DNA of 38,164 bases. It comes from an uncultured Caryophanales bacterium (lineage in GTDB: Bacteria; Bacillota_I; Bacilli_A; RFN20; CAG-288). The position numbers and the translations under genes were made by a program. The stretch covers positions 1 to 38,164 of the forward strand of contig CALBLI010000036.1 in NCBI GenBank assembly GCA_937896065.1, read 5' to 3'. Below are positions 8,891 through 17,375 of this stretch, in pieces (position 1 is the stretch's first letter; each line of letters opens with the position of its first letter). Under the pieces are notes generated by a model. That model was not told the DNA's origin and did not search any database. It worked only from the letters and a program-made list of their open reading frames with translations.

Positions 8891-8896
8891 ATTATA
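8891..8896 (-). promoter_or_regulatory. Candidate -10 for the exoprotein/ABC operon
   Basis: TATAAT on the minus strand lies 44 bases upstream of the exoprotein start codon. No convincing -35 is seen at 17 bp. This is the best-placed -10 in the divergent region. Confidence 0.4.
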
Positions 8897-8985
8897 ATTC
8901 GCTTTTTATGAAAATAAAAATTCATGAAATATTGTTAAAAAATAAAAAGTTGACATTTTTTAAAAAAAGTTATAGCCAACTATAG

Positions 8986-8999
8986 TTTACAATTGTAAA
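8986..8999. promoter_or_regulatory. 14-bp perfect palindrome, possible operator
   Basis: TTTACAATTGTAAA is an exact inverted repeat in the 265-bp region between the exoprotein operon and the oxaloacetate decarboxylase operon. A TTGACA lies at 8950-8955 just upstream and TATAG repeats surround it. A dimeric regulator could bind here. Which operon it would control is not clear. Confidence 0.35.
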
Positions 9000-9067
9000 A
9001 GAAAAAAATATAGTTTAAAAAAATAATCGTCATTTATCTATTAGAATAAGTAAACTATTATAAATTG

Positions 9068-9076
9068 TGCTAGAAT
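9068..9076 (+). promoter_or_regulatory. Extended -10 promoter candidate of the oad operon
   Basis: TGCTAGAAT fits TG-N-TANAAT and lies 36 bases before the oadA ATG. It falls inside the possible N-terminal extension from the GTG at 9067, which supports the downstream ATG as the true start. The -35 is weak. Confidence 0.45.
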
Positions 9077-9111
9077 ATTTAATGTTTTTTAACAGACTAC
9101 GAGGTGTAATT

Positions 9112-10482
9112 ATGGGTGTTAAAGTTGTTGAAACCGCTTTAAGAGATGGTCATCAGTCATTATTTGCAACTAGAATGACAACTGATGAAGTTCTTTTGGC
9201 ATTACCAGAACTTGATAAGGCTGGTTACCATGCGATTGAGATTTGGGGTGGTGCTACTTTTGATGCATGCCTTAGATTTTTAAATGAAGATCCATGGGAA
9301 AGGCTTAGAAAAGCTAAGAAGATTTGTAAAAACACTAAACTTCAAATGCTTTTTAGAGGTCAAAACATATTAGGATATCGTCATTATCCAGATGATGTTG
9401 TCGATAAATTCTGTGAAAAATCAATTAAGAATGGTATTGATATTATCAGAGTTTTTGATGCTTTAAATGATATTAGAAATTTAAAGACTGCTGTCACATC
9501 AACAAAAAAATATGGCGGAGAATGTCAAATTGCTCTCTCTTATACCACTTCACCTGTTCATACAGTTGAATATTATGTTGAGCTTGCTAAAGAAGTTGAA
9601 AAATTAGGTGCTGATTCTTTATGTATTAAAGATATGGCAGGTGTTTTACTTCCTGAAACTGCCTATCGCCTTGTTAGAGAAATTAAAGCCAATACTAAGC
9701 TTCCTGTTGAACTTCATTCACATTGTACAGGCGGTTTGATTGAAATGACTTATTTAAAAGCGATAGAAGCAGGTGTCGATATCATTGATACGGCTTTATC
9801 ACCACTTTCTGGTGGAACTTCTCAGCCATGTACTGAATCAATTTATTATGCTTTAAAAGGTACCAAATACGATTCACATTTAAATGAAGATATGTTAAAT
9901 GAAGCTGCTAAAAAATTAGCACCTGTCAAACAAAAATATTTAGATAATGGTTTGTTAAATCCAAAAGTTCTATCATGTAATCCAAATATTTTAAAATATC
10001 AAGTCCCTGGTGGAATGTTATCTAATTTGATATCACAACTTAAACAACAAGGTCAACTTGATAAATTGAATGATGTTTTAGCTGAAGTTCCTAATGTTAG
10101 AAAAGATTTGGGTTATCCTCCACTTGTTACTCCTATGTCACAGATGGTTGGCACACAAGCTGTTTTAAATGTTATTGCTGGTGAAAGATATAAAATGGTT
10201 CCTAAAGAGATAACTGATTATCTTTTAGGAAAATATGGTAAAGCACCTGCTAGTGTAAATGATGAAATAAGACATAAAATAATTGGTGATCAAAAGGTTA
10301 TTGACTATCGTCCTGCTGATGATTTGAAACCTGAATTTGCTGAATTAAAAGCCAAATATAAAGATATAGCTAAATCTGATGAAGATGTTTTATCAATTGC
10401 TTTATTTGGCGATGTTGCAATCAAATACATTAAACAAAGAAATGAAGATTTGATACCTACTACAATTAAGGTGGATGCATAA
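9112..10482 (+). CDS. oadA: Oxaloacetate decarboxylase alpha subunit (carboxyltransferase)
   Basis: A 456-aa carboxyltransferase that moves the oxaloacetate carboxyl group to biotin, releasing pyruvate. The signature ETALRDGHQSLFATR opens the chain; EIWGGATFD, FRGQNILGYRHY, KDMAGVLLPETAYRL and ELHSHCTGG follow, including the HSH metal-binding pair. The chain stops after the PYC_OADA conserved domain; the biotinyl domain is a separate gene here, whereas in many enterobacterial OadA proteins it is fused. I start at ATG 9112 with GAGGTG upstream; an in-frame GTG at 9067 would add 15 residues that overlap a promoter-like -10. The next gene begins 2 nt after the stop. Cytoplasmic, docking on OadB/OadG. 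Confidence 0.93.
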   Translation: MGVKVVETALRDGHQSLFATRMTTDEVLLALPELDKAGYHAIEIWGGATFDACLRFLNEDPWERLRKAKKICKNTKLQMLFRGQNILGYRHYPDDVVDKFCEKSIKNGIDIIRVFDALNDIRNLKTAVTSTKKYGGECQIALSYTTSPVHTVEYYVELAKEVEKLGADSLCIKDMAGVLLPETAYRLVREIKANTKLPVELHSHCTGGLIEMTYLKAIEAGVDIIDTALSPLSGGTSQPCTESIYYALKGTKYDSHLNEDMLNEAAKKLAPVKQKYLDNGLLNPKVLSCNPNILKYQVPGGMLSNLISQLKQQGQLDKLNDVLAEVPNVRKDLGYPPLVTPMSQMVGTQAVLNVIAGERYKMVPKEITDYLLGKYGKAPASVNDEIRHKIIGDQKVIDYRPADDLKPEFAELKAKYKDIAKSDEDVLSIALFGDVAIKYIKQRNEDLIPTTIKVDA

Positions 10483-10484
10483 TT

Positions 10485-10790
10485 ATGAATCTGAAAGTAT
10501 TGAGTTTAGTTGATCCAAGTAAAGTAGATGTGCCAATGGCACTTCTTATTTCACTCATTTCAATTATTATTGTTTTCTTGATATTGATACTCATTATTGT
10601 TATATCTCATTTCTTATTTAAAGGTATTGATAAGGTTGATGATACATTTAATATCAATGCAAGAAGAAAAGAAAATAAAATATTAAATGAAGATGAAGAT
10701 GCGGTTGTTGCACTGATTGCTGCAACTATTGAATTTAATAAAGAAACTGGTAAAAATGCACATTTAAATAGCATTGAAAGAATCGATTAA
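10485..10790 (+). CDS. oadG: Oxaloacetate decarboxylase gamma-like subunit
   Basis: A 101-aa protein with one N-terminal membrane helix (about 18-45, extremely Ile/Leu-rich) and a charged cytoplasmic tail containing the EDAVVALIAATIEF segment seen in sodium-pump decarboxylase gamma subunits. The gamma subunit anchors the alpha subunit to the membrane beta subunit and helps assembly. Its place between the alpha and biotin-carrier genes, 2 nt after oadA, supports the call, since the family is poorly conserved in sequence. Confidence 0.8.
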   Translation: MNLKVLSLVDPSKVDVPMALLISLISIIIVFLILILIIVISHFLFKGIDKVDDTFNINARRKENKILNEDEDAVVALIAATIEFNKETGKNAHLNSIERID

Positions 10791-10808
10791 TTGATAAGGA
10801 GATTGAAT

Positions 10809-11168
10809 ATGAAAATTTACAAAGTTAAAGTCAATGGTAAAACTTACAGAGTTGAACTTGATTCTGTTGAAGAAGTAAAAAGTAAAACAGAAGAGGTGAA
10901 AAAAGAAGAAGTTAAAGCAGAAGTTAAAAAAGAAACTACTGTTGCTTCAGCTGGTGATAAACAAATTTTAGCACCACTTCAAGGAACTATTGTTGATGTT
11001 AAAGTCAAAGTTGGAGATCAAGTAAAAAAAGGTCAAACTGTTGCTATTATTGAAGCTATGAAACTTGAAAATGAAGTTTCATCTACCTTTGATGGTGAGG
11101 TTGCTTCTATTGCTGTCAGTAAAGGAAGTCAAGTCTCCAGCAAAGACTTACTTATCACACTTAAGTAA
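10809..11168 (+). CDS. Biotin carboxyl carrier protein of the decarboxylase
   Basis: A 119-aa protein. A short N-terminal segment (MKIYKVKVNGKTYRVEL) leads to a Lys/Glu/Val-rich flexible linker and then a biotinyl domain from about residue 52 to the end. The biotin site EAMKLEN is present, with Lys as the attachment residue. It carries the carboxyl group from OadA to OadB. The ATG at 10809 is chosen because AAGGAG lies seven bases upstream; an earlier in-frame TTG at 10791 would add six residues without a site. It is modified by the biotin ligase encoded two genes downstream. Confidence 0.9.
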   Translation: MKIYKVKVNGKTYRVELDSVEEVKSKTEEVKKEEVKAEVKKETTVASAGDKQILAPLQGTIVDVKVKVGDQVKKGQTVAIIEAMKLENEVSSTFDGEVASIAVSKGSQVSSKDLLITLK

Positions 11169-11170
11169 TT

Positions 11171-12364
11171 ATGATAGATTTTGGTCAATTTTTTAAAGAC
11201 TTCTGGGAGTCGACTGGCATATCTGGTTTCTTTACAGATGGTGGCTGGAAAAACTTCGTGATGCTTCTTATTGCCGGCGTATTAATCTTTTTAGCAATCA
11301 AGAAGAAGTTTGAACCTTATCTTCTTCTACCAATTGCTTTTGGTATGCTATTAATTAACCTTCCTAAAGTTGGTGATGAAATATTTGTTCATAATGATGA
11401 TGGAACCTATTCTGGGCTTATAGGTTACTTATATTATGGCGTTAAACTTGGTATCTATCCTTGTTTGATATTCTTATGTATTGGTGCAACAACTGATTTT
11501 GGTCCACTAATTGCTAATAAAAAGACGATGCTTTTAGGAGCAGCTGCTCAACTTGGTATCTTTTTAACCTTTATTTGTGCTATTGCTATTGGTAAAATCC
11601 CAAATATTGATAAAGTCTTAGGTAGTACAATTACTGCTAGTGAAGCTGCAAGTATTGGTATTATCGGTGGTGCTGATGGTCCAACTGCTATTTTAGTCAC
11701 AAGTAAATTAGCTCCTGATTTGCTTGGCTCAATATCAGTTGCTGCTTATTCATATATGGCATTAGTTCCTGTATTATTCCCACCTATTATTAAACTTCTT
11801 ACAACCAAAAAAGAAAGACAAATTAAAATGGAACAGGTCAGAGAAGTTTCAAAAAGAGAAAAGATTCTTTTTCCAATAGTTGTTTCAGTTATTGTTATAC
11901 TTTTAGTTCCAACATGTGCTCCACTTATCGGTTGTTTGATGCTTGGAAATTTAATTAAAGAATCAGGTGTTGTTCCTAAGATTACCGAAACACTTGCAAA
12001 TAGTTTGATGTATATTGTCACTATATTATTAGGTGTTTGTGTTGGTGCAACTGCAAGTGCTGAAAATTTCTTAAATGTCAAAACAATTATCATCTTTGTT
12101 TTAGGTGTTGTTGCTTTCTCCTTCTCATGTGCTGGTGGTGTTTTAGCTGGTAAACTTATGTGTAAATTGACTCATGGTAAAGTCAATCCTATGATCGGTG
12201 CTGCAGGTGTCTCTGCTGTTCCAATGGCAGCTAGAGTTGTTCATAAATTAGGCAAAGAAGAAAATCCTGATAATTATTTGCTCATGCATGCAATGGGACC
12301 AAACGTTGCTGGTGTTATCGGTTCTGCTGTTGCTGCTGGCTTACTTTTGATGATTTTAGGTTAA
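11171..12364 (+). CDS. oadB: Oxaloacetate decarboxylase beta subunit (Na+ pump)
   Basis: A 397-aa polytopic membrane protein of the sodium-pump decarboxylase beta family. It couples decarboxylation of carboxybiotin to Na+ export. Typical segments are seen: FEPYLLLPIAFGMLLINLP, CIGATTDFGPLIANKKTMLLG, the conserved SIGIIGGADGPTAI loop (GGADGPT is diagnostic), and AAGVSAVPMAARVVHKLG near the C-terminus, with HAMGPNVAGVIGSAVAAG closing the chain. Length matches the Firmicutes type (about 375-430 aa). It starts 2 nt after the carrier gene and lacks an obvious Shine-Dalgarno, so coupling is likely. Confidence 0.94.
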   Translation: MIDFGQFFKDFWESTGISGFFTDGGWKNFVMLLIAGVLIFLAIKKKFEPYLLLPIAFGMLLINLPKVGDEIFVHNDDGTYSGLIGYLYYGVKLGIYPCLIFLCIGATTDFGPLIANKKTMLLGAAAQLGIFLTFICAIAIGKIPNIDKVLGSTITASEAASIGIIGGADGPTAILVTSKLAPDLLGSISVAAYSYMALVPVLFPPIIKLLTTKKERQIKMEQVREVSKREKILFPIVVSVIVILLVPTCAPLIGCLMLGNLIKESGVVPKITETLANSLMYIVTILLGVCVGATASAENFLNVKTIIIFVLGVVAFSFSCAGGVLAGKLMCKLTHGKVNPMIGAAGVSAVPMAARVVHKLGKEENPDNYLLMHAMGPNVAGVIGSAVAAGLLLMILG

Positions 12365-12365
12365 T

Positions 12366-13094
12366 ATGGATTTTAAAGAGATTCACTTTGATGAAATAGA
12401 TTCTACCTCAACATATATAAAAAATAATTTTGATAAGATTGATCAGTTTACTTTTGTTTCAGCTTCTTATCAAAGCTGTGGACGAGGTCGAAACTCACGT
12501 GTATGGGTTTCAAATAAGAATGAAAATTTAATGTTTTCATTCTCAATTAAAGATGAATCTCTTTTTAAATTATATAAGAATATCTCATTGCTTTCTTCAT
12601 ATATTTTAGCTGTAACTATTAATGAATTTTTTGGTGTAAAAAAAACATCTATCAAGTGGCCAAATGATGTTTATATTGATGGGTTTAAAATAGGTGGGAT
12701 TCTATTAGAATCACATATGCTAGATGATAAGATAGATGGAATTATTATAGGAATTGGTGTCAATTTAAATCAAATTGTCTTTCCTAGTGATTTTAAGTAT
12801 CCAGTTTCCTCATTAAAACTTATTTTTGGTGAAACTATTGATATTCAACAATTTAAAAAAATCTTTTTTAATAACATTTTAAAATATTTTATAAAATTAA
12901 AAGAAAATTCATTTATTGATTACATTACTTTTGCAAGAGAGAATAATTATTTAAAAGACAAAGAAGTTTATGCCACTATTAATAACTTTAAAAAGAAAGT
13001 AAAAGTTCTTGATATAAATGATGATTGTTCTTTAAAAATGTTAATAGATAATAATACTATTTCCATTTTTTCAGGTGAAATCACATTTCATTAA
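12366..13094 (+). CDS. birA: Biotin protein ligase, catalytic domain only
   Basis: A 242-aa ligase that activates biotin with ATP and attaches it to the carrier lysine. It starts directly in the catalytic domain: DEIDSTSTYIKN, then the biotinyl-5'-AMP loop GRGRNSRVWVS, then IKWPNDVYIDGFKIGGILLE. A small C-terminal SH3-like domain follows. The N-terminal winged-helix DNA-binding domain of bifunctional BirA is absent, so this copy should not act as a repressor. It sits 1 nt after oadB; expression with its substrate protein is the obvious logic of the arrangement. Confidence 0.92.
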   Translation: MDFKEIHFDEIDSTSTYIKNNFDKIDQFTFVSASYQSCGRGRNSRVWVSNKNENLMFSFSIKDESLFKLYKNISLLSSYILAVTINEFFGVKKTSIKWPNDVYIDGFKIGGILLESHMLDDKIDGIIIGIGVNLNQIVFPSDFKYPVSSLKLIFGETIDIQQFKKIFFNNILKYFIKLKENSFIDYITFARENNYLKDKEVYATINNFKKKVKVLDINDDCSLKMLIDNNTISIFSGEITFH

Positions 13095-13096
13095 TT

Positions 13097-13657
13097 ATGT
13101 CCAGTATAAAACGAAGCAGAAAACTGCATTTGATATCGATAAAAGATATAGCATATATAGCAGTATTTATCGCTTTAATTACTATTTGTTCATGGATTTC
13201 AATTCCTATGCCTGTGCCTTTTACTTTGCAATTACTTGCTGTTTTTTTAGCTGTTTATCTTTTAGGACCTATAAATAGTTTTATAACAATTTTGCTCTAT
13301 CTTTTGATGGGGATAGTTGGAATACCAGTTTTTGCTTCATTTAAAGCCGGCTTTTCTATTTTCCTTTCGCCTACTGGTGGCTTTTTAATCGGCTTTTTAA
13401 CAATACCTCTAATTTATTTACCATTCTATATTTTAAATAAAAGAGGGATAGGATATTTAGTAAGTATGATTATAGGGCTTTTACTTACTTATCTTATCGG
13501 TAGTATTTGTTTTATTTATATATATAAAGCTGGTCAGATTGATTTAAAAGATGCTTTGCTTATAACTGTTGTTCCTTTTATTATCCCCGATATAAGTAAA
13601 CTGATTATAGCTTTTATTTTAGGTAAAAAATTAAAGAAATTTGTAAATCTTGAATAA
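13097..13657 (+). CDS. bioY: Biotin transporter substrate-binding subunit BioY
   Basis: A 186-aa membrane protein with about six helices. BioY hallmarks are clear: IAYIAVFIALITICSWISIPMP, VPFTLQLLAVFLAVYLLG, and SPTGGFLIGFL in the middle. BioY is the S-component of an ECF transporter (or a solitary importer) that captures biotin. No ECF ATPases lie nearby, so it would use a shared ECF module encoded elsewhere. It begins 2 nt after birA and completes a decarboxylase, ligase and biotin uptake operon. Confidence 0.92.
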   Translation: MSSIKRSRKLHLISIKDIAYIAVFIALITICSWISIPMPVPFTLQLLAVFLAVYLLGPINSFITILLYLLMGIVGIPVFASFKAGFSIFLSPTGGFLIGFLTIPLIYLPFYILNKRGIGYLVSMIIGLLLTYLIGSICFIYIYKAGQIDLKDALLITVVPFIIPDISKLIIAFILGKKLKKFVNLE

Positions 13658-13695
13658 AAATAATTAACAAGTTATAATATTTTTGAGGTAGGGCA

Positions 13696-14475
13696 ATGAT
13701 TTTATTATTAATTATTATTTCAATGATCATCTCATTTACTGTTATTAATAATCAAACAGTCACTAATTTTCGTAGCTTCTTTATGGAAGATAATATGGTT
13801 TATAACTGTGAAGAAATAGATGCTACTTTTTTTTATCAACGTGATTTTAACAACACAATGATAATGAAAGCAACAGTTAATGATAATTCTAAATATTTAA
13901 AACTTGAGATTAGTTATTCATCAATTGCTTTTATATTAACTGATAAATATGGAGTCAACGATACTTTAAAAGGTAATATAACTGTTAAAGATTTAAATGT
14001 TAATTCTTCTGAAAATTATTTTAACTTTAAAGTTGATAATGATACTATTTTTGAAAGCCTATATGATAAGGTTTTAACCTTTAAAAGACGAAAAATAAGT
14101 GCGATGGATATTAAAGATCATAGTTATAAGTATAATAGTTATTTTAAAGATGAAAGATTTATCTTAATTTATAAATATAATTACGCTAAGCTTAGAATAG
14201 ATCCTGAAAGTGAAAATGACCTGCCAATATATTGTTATCTTTATTATGAAGATAATCGTAACTTTGCAGCTTATGAAGATAGAAAGTATGAAAAATTTCC
14301 TTCAAATAGCAAATTCCTGTTCTCAGGAACTTTTGATGAAAATGTAAATCAACCAACATTTACAATTACTAAAGATGAGTTGTTTAATAATACAATAACT
14401 TCATTTACAGTAACTTTTGAAAATAGAATTACTAACTTATCTTCATCAACTGATGATTGGTATAATTCTATATAA
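13696..14475 (+). CDS. Unknown anchored or secreted protein at the end of the oad operon
   Basis: A 259-aa protein of unknown family. The first ~20 residues (MILLLIIISMIISFTVINNQ) form an uncleaved anchor or signal segment; the rest is hydrophilic and Asn/Asp/Tyr-rich with predicted beta character, for example SKYLKLEISYSSIAFILTDKYG. There is a possible lone Cys pair but no lipobox. A GAGGTAGGG site precedes the ATG. It follows bioY by 38 nt and is closed by a strong terminator, so it probably belongs to the same transcript. I cannot assign a role; an extracytoplasmic location is likely. Confidence 0.65.
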   Translation: MILLLIIISMIISFTVINNQTVTNFRSFFMEDNMVYNCEEIDATFFYQRDFNNTMIMKATVNDNSKYLKLEISYSSIAFILTDKYGVNDTLKGNITVKDLNVNSSENYFNFKVDNDTIFESLYDKVLTFKRRKISAMDIKDHSYKYNSYFKDERFILIYKYNYAKLRIDPESENDLPIYCYLYYEDNRNFAAYEDRKYEKFPSNSKFLFSGTFDENVNQPTFTITKDELFNNTITSFTVTFENRITNLSSSTDDWYNSI

Positions 14476-14502
14476 TATTATTTTATAGTAAAATAGTTAG
14501 TT

Positions 14503-14532
14503 AAAAATGGTCTATCAAATGACCATTTTTTT
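14503..14532 (+). terminator. Intrinsic terminator of the oad/biotin operon
   Basis: A perfect 10-bp stem, AAAAATGGTC / GACCATTTTT (14503-14512 and 14521-14530), with an 8-nt loop and a T-run. The A-run on the other side means it could also act on the minus strand. Confidence 0.85.
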
Positions 14533-14565
14533 AATGTTTATAATATGGTTTTTTTATTTTAAAAA

Positions 14566-14574
14566 TGGTACAAT
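14566..14574 (+). promoter_or_regulatory. Extended -10 promoter of pckA
   Basis: TGGTACAAT (TG-N-TACAAT) lies 45 bases before the pckA ATG and just after the terminator. The -35 is poor. A small hairpin, AGTTGG (14580-14585) with CCAACT (14600-14605), sits in the short leader directly before the ribosome binding site AAAGAGG. Confidence 0.45.
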
Positions 14575-14619
14575 AAAATAGTTGGTTTTTTAAATTTACC
14601 CAACTGAAAGAGGTACAAA

Positions 14620-16236
14620 ATGAATTTAGAAAAAGTTAAAAAATTCTTAGAAGAAAGAGGAATAACTGGGGTAAAAGAAATTGTTTATAATCCCTCTTAT
14701 GATTTACTTTATAAAGAAGAAACTTCATCTTCTTTAGAAGGTTATGAAAAAGGTCAAGTTACTGAACTTGGTGCTGTCAATGTTATGACTGGTGTTTATA
14801 CTGGACGTTCTCCAAAAGATAAATTTATTGTCGAAGATGAAAATTCTAAAGATACTATTTGGTGGACAAGTGATGAATATAAAAATGATAATCATCGTGC
14901 AAGTCAAACTGCTTGGAAAGCCTGCAAAGAGTTAGCAAGCAAAGAATTATCTAATAAGAGATTATTTGTTGTTGATGGTTTTGCTGGTGCAAATAAAGAT
15001 ACTAGAATGGCTGTTAGATTCATTGTTGAAGTTGCTTGGCAAGCTCATTTTATTAGAAATATGTTCATTAGACCAACTGATGAAGAACTTGAAAATTTCA
15101 ATCCTGATTTTGTTGTTTACAATGCATCAAAGGCTAAAGTTACAAATTATAAGGAGCTTGGTTTAAATTCAGAGACAGCTGTCATGTTTAATATCACTAG
15201 CCGTGAGCAAGTAATTATCAATACTTGGTATGGTGGTGAAATGAAAAAAGGTATCTTCTCAATGATGAATTACTATTTACCACTTAAAGGTATTGCTTCG
15301 ATGCACTGCTCTGCTAATACTGATTTAAATGGTGAAAATACTGCTATTTTCTTTGGCTTATCTGGAACTGGTAAAACAACTCTTTCTACAGATCCTAAGA
15401 GATTATTGATCGGTGATGATGAACATGGTTGGGATGATAATGGTGTCTTCAATTTTGAAGGTGGATGTTATGCTAAAGTTATCAATCTTGATAAAGAAAG
15501 TGAACCTGATATTTATGGAGCTATAAAAAGAGACGCTTTACTTGAAAATGTGACTGTCAGCAGTACTGGCAAAATTGATTTTGCTGATAAATCTGTTACT
15601 GAAAATACTCGTGTTTCATATCCTATTTATCATATTAAGAATATTGTTAAACCTATTTCACATGGTCCTGCTGCTAAAAATGTCATTTTCTTATCAGCTG
15701 ATGCCTTTGGTGTCTTACCTCCTGTTTCAATTTTAGATCCTGAACAAACAAAATATTATTTCTTATCAGGATTTACTGCTAAGCTTGCTGGAACTGAAAG
15801 AGGAATCACTGAACCAACACCTACATTCTCAGCATGTTTTGGTCAAGCATTCCTTGAACTTCATCCAACTAAATATGCACAAGAATTAGTTAAAAAAATG
15901 AAAGCAAGTGGGGCTAAAGCTTATTTAGTCAATACTGGTTGGAATGGAACTGGTAAGAGAATTTCAATTAAGGATACAAGAGGTATCATTGATGCTATCT
16001 TAAACGGATCAATCAACAATGTAGAAACTAAAAAACTTCCATATTTTGATTTTGAAATTCCAACAGTTTTACCAGGTGTTGATACTCATATTCTCGATCC
16101 AAGAGATACATATCAAAATAAAGCTGATTGGGATGAAAAAGCAAAGAATTTAGCTTCATTATTTATTAAGAACTTTGTTAAATATCAAACAAATGATGAA
16201 GGTAAAGCTTTAGTTAATGCTGGTCCTAAAATTTAA
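14620..16236 (+). CDS. pckA: Phosphoenolpyruvate carboxykinase (ATP)
   Basis: A 538-aa ATP-type PEP carboxykinase interconverting oxaloacetate + ATP and PEP + ADP + CO2. The N-terminal substrate region TGVYTGRSPKDKFIV is present. The kinase P-loop FFGLSGTGKTTLSTD (about 246-260), the metal site IGDDEHGWDD and EGGCYAKVINL follow, then FLSGFTAKLAGTERG. Length is standard (about 525-540). It follows the oad operon but has its own promoter after a terminator. In fermenters the enzyme often runs toward oxaloacetate and makes ATP; the neighbouring decarboxylase consumes oxaloacetate, so the pair controls one metabolic node. Confidence 0.96.
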   Translation: MNLEKVKKFLEERGITGVKEIVYNPSYDLLYKEETSSSLEGYEKGQVTELGAVNVMTGVYTGRSPKDKFIVEDENSKDTIWWTSDEYKNDNHRASQTAWKACKELASKELSNKRLFVVDGFAGANKDTRMAVRFIVEVAWQAHFIRNMFIRPTDEELENFNPDFVVYNASKAKVTNYKELGLNSETAVMFNITSREQVIINTWYGGEMKKGIFSMMNYYLPLKGIASMHCSANTDLNGENTAIFFGLSGTGKTTLSTDPKRLLIGDDEHGWDDNGVFNFEGGCYAKVINLDKESEPDIYGAIKRDALLENVTVSSTGKIDFADKSVTENTRVSYPIYHIKNIVKPISHGPAAKNVIFLSADAFGVLPPVSILDPEQTKYYFLSGFTAKLAGTERGITEPTPTFSACFGQAFLELHPTKYAQELVKKMKASGAKAYLVNTGWNGTGKRISIKDTRGIIDAILNGSINNVETKKLPYFDFEIPTVLPGVDTHILDPRDTYQNKADWDEKAKNLASLFIKNFVKYQTNDEGKALVNAGPKI

Positions 16237-16265
16237 TTATTTATTAAATAAATAATATAACTTAC

Positions 16266-16350
16266 GCTCATCTAAATACTTATAAATTAGCTATAAAGTA
16301 TACAAAGTTAATTGTATATATTGTGGTTTATGGTATTGGATGAGCTTTTT
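16266..16350 (+). terminator. Long nested stem-loop terminator after pckA
   Basis: GCTCATC (16266-16272) pairs with GATGAGC (16339-16345) and AATAC/GTATT extends the stem, followed by TTTTT. Inside the 50-nt loop a second perfect hairpin, TATACAA/TTGTATA (16299-16305 and 16312-16318), is present. The last bases overlap the stop codon of the convergent membrane gene. Confidence 0.65.
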
Positions 16351-17362
16351 ATATTGTGTAAAGTGTGGTAGCACTTGTAAATATTGACAATATGGTGATA
16401 ACAACATTACTGTAATAATAAAATAAGATCCCATAGCTAAATGTATAATAAACTGGAACAGTAAATTTAACCCATTTATTTTTTATTTTAGCCTTATAAT
16501 TAAAAAATATTAAGATTGGAATTGCTAAAAATAATGTGTATGAATCACCGACTAAATATTTTGTGCAGTCAGGTATATATGATAAAAAATAATCAATAGT
16601 TGATATAATTGCAATCAGGACGCATAAATACATGGTTACATATTTTGAATCTAATGAGAAAACATTATTTCTAGTAGATTTAATTTTTAGCATAATAAGC
16701 ATTCCTAAAAATATTGCATAATTAGAAATTCTCTTTGATGCTAATATTGAATTAGTATAAAAACCAAGCGTAATTACGTAATTTTTTGATAAAGAAATTA
16801 ATACGAAAGATGTAAGCATATATAAAAGAGGAATAATAATTAGAGATCTGAATAATTTGACATGTCTTCTTACTTTATAAAACATAAAAAAGTAAAATAG
16901 GGAACACAAAAAGAAATCGACAAAAATATTTAGATTCAAAAAAGAGCCAAGTATAGTCTTTAAAAAATATGATAATATTTTAATTGCTGTTTTATCAATC
17001 ATAATATTAGATTGATAAAGCAAATATCTTAATGATAGTGTGATTGCCAGCTGTTCAATAAAGACAAAAGCGACAGCTCCAATAAAATACATTATTATTA
17101 ATCTTATAATTTTATCTCTATTGTAGAGAATATTAGTTAGAATCCCTATCAATATAAGAGGCATACCCATTGAAGAAAAATTCTTAAAAAAGGTAATAGC
17201 CCTCTCGCTTAAAATAGGAGCTTCTAACATGTATTTACCATAAAATTCAGCAAGCACTGTAAATTGTGAAATTGTTAATAGTATCATTCCTATATATTTT
17301 AATGATTGAAATGATAGAAACTGTATTGATCTTTCTTTTCTTGTATTTGGCAGATATGTCAT
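16349..17362 (-). CDS. Unknown multi-pass membrane protein
   Basis: A 337-aa protein with about nine hydrophobic helices and positively charged short loops. I do not recognise a family. The N-terminal part (SLKYIGMILLTISQFTVLAE ... GMPLILIGILTNILYNRDKI) faintly recalls polytopic acyltransferase/TraX-type proteins, but the diagnostic residues are not evident. It follows the methyltransferase by 13 nt and is the last gene of the minus-strand metal-type ABC cluster, so it could act in the same uptake process. The stop codon touches the pckA terminator. Confidence 0.65.
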   Translation of the reverse strand: MTYLPNTRKERSIQFLSFQSLKYIGMILLTISQFTVLAEFYGKYMLEAPILSERAITFFKNFSSMGMPLILIGILTNILYNRDKIIRLIIMYFIGAVAFVFIEQLAITLSLRYLLYQSNIMIDKTAIKILSYFLKTILGSFLNLNIFVDFFLCSLFYFFMFYKVRRHVKLFRSLIIIPLLYMLTSFVLISLSKNYVITLGFYTNSILASKRISNYAIFLGMLIMLKIKSTRNNVFSLDSKYVTMYLCVLIAIISTIDYFLSYIPDCTKYLVGDSYTLFLAIPILIFFNYKAKIKNKWVKFTVPVYYTFSYGILFYYYSNVVITILSIFTSATTLYTI

Positions 17363-17375
17363 AGATATTATTTTA

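Noticed and set aside
9067..9111. GTG start adding 15 residues to oadA
   Set aside because: The extension overlaps a promoter-like TGCTAGAAT, and the family begins close to the ATG at 9112, which has a GAGGTG site.
13075..13278. Open frame overlapping the birA end and bioY start
   Set aside because: It overlaps two clear genes in another frame and its translation shows no family features.
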